Origin: a virus
IMG/VR virus record: IMGVR_UViG_3300047550_003313
Location: 1-48,490 of that record
DNA: 48,490 bases
Direction: 5' to 3' (one strand)
The notes beneath the pieces were generated by a model. The model had not been told where the DNA came from, did not search any database, and saw nothing but the letters and a program-made list of their open reading frames with translations. The translations under genes and the position numbers were made by a program. Numbering within the stretch: the stretch's first letter is position 1; each line of letters opens with the position of its first letter. This document shows, in pieces, positions 45,593 through 48,490 of the stretch.

Positions 45593-45747
45593 TCGGTATA
45601 GTTTTCCTGTTAGTATTTGCTGCCACGATGTTTTATCAAGGCACTTGTATTATGAGAGGTCAAAGAGGATATTCACTCAGAGATTATATGAATCAGGAAA
45701 GTGTAAACATGCGTAAAAGAATAGAAGACTTACTTAAGGACAAATGA
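45568..45747 (+). CDS. Small membrane protein, 59 aa
   Basis: Overlaps the previous gene by 25 bases. One transmembrane helix at about 7-23 (EIIGIVFLLVFAATMFY), then a basic cytoplasmic-type tail ending NMRKRIEDLLKDK. Unknown function. Confidence 0.55.
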   Translation: MAQHYPEIIGIVFLLVFAATMFYQGTCIMRGQRGYSLRDYMNQESVNMRKRIEDLLKDK

Positions 45748-45857
45748 TATCTATCACAGACGAAGACATTCAAGAATTACAAAAAAGAGTTTTACAACAG
45801 AAGATAGACGAATTATTTGAAGAGCCATCTACTTACGAGGACGAAGAAGATGAGTAG
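45744..45857 (+). CDS. Acidic micro-protein, 37 aa
   Basis: ATGA overlap with the previous gene. MISITDEDIQELQKRVLQQK then an acidic tail (YEDEEDE). Probably one helix. Its existence rests on the tight overlaps at both ends. Confidence 0.45.
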   Translation: MISITDEDIQELQKRVLQQKIDELFEEPSTYEDEEDE

Positions 45858-45939
45858 CACCATTTTCAACGCAATCTGTATTTTTAGTCTCATAGCAATT
45901 TTTCTAAATTGGGGACTTCACAATGCCTACCCACAATAA
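45850..45939 (+). CDS. Membrane micro-protein, 29 aa
   Basis: Overlaps both neighbours. MSSTIFNAICIFSLIAIFLNWGL is almost entirely one transmembrane helix. Too short for family recognition. Confidence 0.4.
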   Translation: MSSTIFNAICIFSLIAIFLNWGLHNAYPQ

Positions 45940-46120
45940 GAAGTATCATTTTGCGATGTCTGCTTTTGTGAGAATTCACGGGCATAGTGTAACTCACAAC
46001 CACGACATCAAGCAGTTTTGTCTAGAATGGTCTGAGTGGGGTGTAGATGCCCCTCTAGCAGGTTTGAATGAAGTAGACCAATACTTTTACTATGAATATA
46101 AGAATTGGAGAGGAAGATGA
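45923..46120 (+). CDS. Small protein, 65 aa, His-rich
   Basis: MPTHNKKYHFAMSAFVRIHGHSVTHNHD... has clustered histidines, then an acidic/aromatic C-terminus (EVDQYFYYEYKNWRGR). No recognised domain; metal binding is possible but unproven. Overlaps both neighbours. Confidence 0.55.
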   Translation: MPTHNKKYHFAMSAFVRIHGHSVTHNHDIKQFCLEWSEWGVDAPLAGLNEVDQYFYYEYKNWRGR

Positions 46121-46233
46121 TTTTTCACATTGTAGAAACACTCGCAGCAAGTCCAGTCTGGTTAGGACTTTGTGGAGCAGGATTGACAATTGCTCCGATT
46201 ATGGGTATAATGCTTATACACCGAAATAAATAA
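46117..46233 (+). CDS. Small membrane protein, 38 aa
   Basis: ATGA overlap with the previous gene. One helix spanning about 10-34 (AASPVWLGLCGAGLTIAPIMGIML). Last of the tiny-gene run, directly before tRNA-Pro. Confidence 0.45.
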   Translation: MIFHIVETLAASPVWLGLCGAGLTIAPIMGIMLIHRNK

Positions 46234-46241
46234 AGGTGTAT

Positions 46242-46313
46242 CGGGGTGTAGCGCAGAGGTAGCGCGTCTGTTTTGGGAACAGAAAGTCGGGGGTTCGATC
46301 CCCTCCACCCCGA
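46242..46313 (+). tRNA. tRNA-Pro (TGG)
   Basis: Acceptor CGGGGTG/CACCCCG, anticodon loop TTTGGGA, T-loop TTCGATC, discriminator A. Confidence 0.93.
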
Positions 46314-46314
46314 T

Positions 46315-46334
46315 TGCCAGTTTCTTCACTGGCA
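46315..46334 (+). other. Hairpin after tRNA-Pro
   Basis: TGCCAGT, loop TTCTTC, ACTGGCA; no T-run. Possibly a processing signal. Confidence 0.5.
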
Positions 46335-46337
46335 CAC

Positions 46338-46366
46338 TTGACATAAAACCTCAAGCATTCTATAAT
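46338..46366 (+). promoter_or_regulatory. Consensus sigma-70 promoter
   Basis: TTGACA (46338-46343), 17 bp, TATAAT (46361-46366); start expected near 46373 for the gene at 46390. Confidence 0.88.
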
Positions 46367-46389
46367 ATCTGAGTAAACAAAACAAAACA

Positions 46390-46605
46390 ATGTCTCTGAT
46401 TACAAAATTCAAGAAAGATGTTAGCACTCTGCGTCTTGCTGCTAACGGGGAAATCTACCTTGATGTAAAGAATCCGAAACTTTATAAAAAGGTCCGTCGC
46501 TTTTATGAAAATGAAGGTGTCGTGTTTTCTGGTGACCCCCTTGACGATTATGAAATGTTGATTGATTATATCGCTCAAGATCTTGAAACCGTTGAGGTTG
46601 CCTGA
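46390..46605 (+). CDS. Small conserved protein, 71 aa
   Basis: MSLITKFKKDVSTLRLAANGEIYLDVKNPKLYKKVRRFYENEGVVFSGDPL...: alpha/beta, basic centre, acidic end. No recognised family. First gene after a consensus early promoter; coupled to the next gene by TGATG. Confidence 0.6.
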   Translation: MSLITKFKKDVSTLRLAANGEIYLDVKNPKLYKKVRRFYENEGVVFSGDPLDDYEMLIDYIAQDLETVEVA

Positions 46606-46868
46606 TGAAAGTTGTCAGGAAACCCACTGTGCTTCTTGAGCGTTTTCCTTATCGTTACGTTCAAGTAGGCATTTTGGAAATCAATGGTAAACCTGATTAT
46701 CGAATTCAAAAAGTAGATTCCTACACTGGTCGATATCGGGATATGTATCTTCTAGATAATGAGATGCAACTTATGACTGCTATTGAGGACCATTCCTACA
46801 CTTGCTGGTTGGACCCCGATAGAGTCCCTGCTTATGTGAAAGACGATGAAGACACGGATGGTCTATAA
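46605..46868 (+). CDS. Small conserved protein, 87 aa
   Basis: Beta-rich N-terminus (LLERFPYRYVQVGILEINGKPDYRIQKVDSYTG) and an acidic C-terminus (YVKDDEDTDGL). No recognised domain. Ends just before the structured leader of the sugar operon. Confidence 0.6.
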   Translation: MKVVRKPTVLLERFPYRYVQVGILEINGKPDYRIQKVDSYTGRYRDMYLLDNEMQLMTAIEDHSYTCWLDPDRVPAYVKDDEDTDGL

Positions 46869-47067
46869 CAGTACTGGTGGAGTCATCCTCATTATGCCCG
46901 TCACGGATGGACGAAAACAGCACTGGTCGGTGAAGGATCCCCTTCAATCCCGAGAGTTTACAATTTCTCTTTAAAAAATTGTTGGTGCGGATGGGGTTAC
47001 CCCGCCTGGGACTTAGTTATTACCCAGTAAAAATAATAACTTGGCGAGCCTGCATAAACTGAGTAAA
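46869..47067 (+). ncRNA. Structured leader RNA with an H-type pseudoknot
   Basis: No gene. Hairpins TGAAGG/CCTTCA (46931/46941), CAATTT/AAATTG (around 46961-46981) and GGGG/CCCC (46993/47000). Pseudoknot: stem CTGGG/CCCAG (47006/47023), whose loop segment GTTATTA (47016-47022) is perfectly complementary to TAATAAC (47034-47040). Located before mannose-sugar genes, where the manA and wcaG RNA motifs have been described in cyanophages; membership could not be tested. Confidence 0.65.
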
Positions 47068-47094
47068 GGAGAGTTGCATAAACTCTCCTTTTTT
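47068..47094 (+). terminator. Intrinsic terminator after the leader RNA
   Basis: GGAGAGTT (47068-47075), loop GCATA, AACTCTCC (47081-47088), six T. GCATAAACT occurs twice (47052, 47076), the second within the hairpin. Confidence 0.88.
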
Positions 47095-47102
47095 GGTATA
47101 AT
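47074..47102 (+). promoter_or_regulatory. Promoter overlapping the terminator
   Basis: Extended -10 TGGTATAAT (hexamer 47097-47102); TTGCAT at 17-bp spacing as a weak -35 in the hairpin arm and loop. Confidence 0.6.
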
Positions 47103-47125
47103 TCTATGATAACAATCTATTGTTT

Positions 47126-47950
47126 ATGAAATTACATTTAACTTACTTTGGAGATAATAACTTTTCTTTAGGTAAGAATAGAATCAGAAAGCAAGCAGAA
47201 AACTTTGGAGTCTTTGAAACGATTCAGGAGTTTGGAGAATCTGACTTGGAGGATAATCTATTTTGGGAGCAATATGCAAAACCAATGATGAGTCCTCGTA
47301 TAGGAATGCCTAGAAGATATTATGGATATTATGCCTGTAAACCTTACTTTATTCTCAAAGCACTAGAAAATATTCCTGAAGATGATGTGCTTCTTTATGT
47401 GGATTCTGGTTGTGAGTTGAATAAAAACGGTCTAGAGAAACTGAAACAATATTATGAAGAGTGTCTTGAAACCGAGGGAGTCTTCTTTACTTTAGATCTT
47501 CCAGAAATTCAGTGGACAAAGATGGATACCTATCGCCACATTGTTGGAGATAATGATGAATACCTAATGACCCGACAAGTTATTTCTGGTATCTTTTTCC
47601 TGAAGAATACATCTATGATTCGTGGATTAGTTCAGAAATGGACTGATGTTTGTGTTAAAGATGGTGGAAGATATCTTGATGATAGTCCTTCAAATCTTCC
47701 AAATGATGAAATTTTTAGGGAGAATAGGCATGACCAATCTATTTGGTCTTTGCTTTTAAAGAAAAAGGCAGAAACTCATGACTTTACATTTCATGAGGAT
47801 GATACTTATGAAACGATTTGGAATGCTGCTGGAGTGTCGGGGGTGCCTGTAGGGCAGAAACAAGCACAAATTTGGAATACCTACGGTAGAGAGTATCCAA
47901 TCTGGGCAACACGAAATGGTCAAATAGATTTTACAAATTGTGAGGTATGA
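47126..47950 (+). CDS. Glycosyltransferase-like protein
   Basis: 274 aa. LLYVDSGCELNKNGLEKL has the strand-Asp arrangement of a GT-A type DxD site. Other conserved-looking parts are RRYYGYYACKPYFILKAL and RHDQSIWSLLLKKKA, seen in small sugar-transferase-like proteins of phages and polysaccharide clusters. The ATG at 47126 is preferred over an upstream TTG. It overlaps the ManC-type gene (ATGA), so it belongs to the sugar operon. The acceptor is unknown. Confidence 0.6.
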   Translation: MKLHLTYFGDNNFSLGKNRIRKQAENFGVFETIQEFGESDLEDNLFWEQYAKPMMSPRIGMPRRYYGYYACKPYFILKALENIPEDDVLLYVDSGCELNKNGLEKLKQYYEECLETEGVFFTLDLPEIQWTKMDTYRHIVGDNDEYLMTRQVISGIFFLKNTSMIRGLVQKWTDVCVKDGGRYLDDSPSNLPNDEIFRENRHDQSIWSLLLKKKAETHDFTFHEDDTYETIWNAAGVSGVPVGQKQAQIWNTYGREYPIWATRNGQIDFTNCEV

Positions 47951-48288
47951 TAGAAAGATTTGATAGACCTTGGGGTTGGTATGAAAATCTCAAAGAAGAC
48001 TACAGATATAAAGTAAAGAGACTTTATATCTACCCGAATCAAAAAATATCTCTACAATATCACAATCAAAGAGATGAGCATTGGGTTGTAGTATCGGGTG
48101 ATGGCAATTTAGAATTAAACGAAGAAACTAAAAATGTAAAAGTTGGAGATTATATTTTTGTTCCAGTTTTATCTAAACATCGCATTACTGGAGGAAACAG
48201 TGGTATAATGATTATAGAAGTCCAACTCGGAAAAACATGCAATGAAGAAGACATTGTTAGAATTGAAGACGCATACGGAAGGATTTAA
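47947..48288 (+). CDS. Mannose-6-phosphate isomerase type II-like cupin
   Basis: 113 aa. RPWGWYENL..DYRYKVKRLYIYPNQKISLQYHNQRDEHWVVVSG and VQLGKTCNEEDIVRIEDAYGR match the C-terminal cupin of ManC/AlgA-type enzymes, here as a stand-alone domain. The His/Glu metal ligands (QYH-Q-DEHW) are present. It would convert fructose-6-phosphate to mannose-6-phosphate, feeding GDP-mannose synthesis with the next gene. Confidence 0.85.
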   Translation: MIERFDRPWGWYENLKEDYRYKVKRLYIYPNQKISLQYHNQRDEHWVVVSGDGNLELNEETKNVKVGDYIFVPVLSKHRITGGNSGIMIIEVQLGKTCNEEDIVRIEDAYGRI

Positions 48289-48291
48289 CTT

Positions 48292-48490
48292 ATGAAAAAA
48301 GCATTAATTACAGGAATCACAGGTCAAGATGGGTCGTATCTTGCAGAATTACTACTTGAAAAGGGTTATGAAGTTCATGGCATTGTCAGACGAGCATCCC
48401 TTATTAATACTGATCGTATTGACCATATCTATGATTCTATTACTCTCCATTACGGTGACCTTACTGATTCTACCAATCTTGTAAGAATCA
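48292..48490 (+). CDS. gmd: GDP-mannose 4,6-dehydratase (N-terminal part, cut by window end)
   Basis: The first 66 residues are visible: [33 protein letters not shown]...HYGDLTDS. The NAD(P)-binding GxxGxxG with QDGSYL and the HGIVRR and GDLTDS blocks identify an extended SDR of the Gmd type, which starts the route to GDP-fucose or related deoxysugars. It follows the ManC-type gene after three bases. Confidence 0.88.
   Translation, partial: MKKALITGITGQDGSYLAELLLEKGYEVHGIVRRASLINTDRIDHIYDSITLHYGDLTDSTNLVRI

Noticed and set aside
1-48490. CRISPR arrays, insertion sequences, integrase or attachment sites
   Set aside because: No regularly spaced repeats, transposase or integrase genes were seen; the mobile content consists of homing endonucleases.
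1-48490. Photosynthesis auxiliary genes such as psbA, psbD or hli
   Set aside because: None of the reading frames resembles them in this window; they may lie elsewhere in the genome.

Overview
The window reads as part of the genome of a large T4-like cyanophage (a cyanomyovirus). The evidence is a T4-style replication operon (gp45 clamp, gp44 and gp62 clamp loader, RegA, gp43 polymerase, UvsX, gp41 helicase, gp61 primase, NrdA/NrdB). It is combined with cyanophage hallmarks: a CobS-like AAA ATPase, Hsp20, MazG, a 2OG-Fe(II) oxygenase, PstS and a cyanobacterial SLH-domain porin. T4-type late promoters (TATAAATA and close variants) and host-type sigma-70 promoters (TTGACA-17-TATAAT) are both present. 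The 23 tRNA genes cover 19 amino acids (all but Cys) and point to a large-genome lineage. The host is probably a Synechococcus/Cyanobium-type cyanobacterium; this is inferred from gene content, not proven.

Layout. 1-5 kb: homing endonuclease remnant, a zincin/VWA protein, an HNH homing endonuclease with a late-promoter hairpin, and a basic protein with a T4-like capsid-targeting motif. 5-12 kb: CobS-like ATPase, DUF3310 protein, gp45, an HExxH protein, gp44, a Dam methylase inserted before gp62, RegA, Hsp20 and two tandem paralogues. 12-20 kb: gp43 in two reading frames, UvsX, oxygenase, gp41, a GIY-YIG endonuclease that has captured a gp41 tail, MazG, an HExxH protein, tRNA-Ala and tRNA-Leu. 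20-27 kb: probable virion-associated proteins, including a cytidylyltransferase-like protein with a capsid-targeting N-terminus, then a small membrane protein and the gp61 primase. 27-36 kb: NrdA/NrdB, homing endonucleases, a repeat-containing acidic protein, a C39-like peptidase and a GH24 lysozyme. 35.7-36.8 kb: a short minus-strand block (SNase-like nuclease and small membrane proteins). 37-41 kb: a second lytic enzyme, then a dense tRNA cluster interleaved with structured RNA elements. 41-44 kb: porin and PstS, the latter with a PHO-box-like promoter. 44-46 kb: Dps and a run of tiny overlapping genes, several encoding membrane peptides. 46.9-48.5 kb: a structured leader RNA with a pseudoknot, followed by sugar genes (glycosyltransferase-like, ManC-type cupin, GDP-mannose dehydratase).

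How it works together. Replication genes are tightly overlapped and share a TTGATTATGAA start context that could be a RegA target. Transcription units are separated by compact modules in which an intrinsic terminator contains the -35 box of the next promoter. Structural and lysis genes carry late promoters. At least five complete homing endonucleases (plus one truncated) are inserted, and some show traces of how they entered and are regulated.

The strongest candidates for something undescribed are: a 50-nt RNA element present twice in the tRNA cluster, whose only four differences are two compensatory base-pair swaps; a larger hairpin-rich RNA at 38.46-38.64 kb; the pseudoknotted leader of the mannose-sugar operon; and promoters whose extended -10 (TGATATAAT) is formed by the stop codon of the preceding gene.
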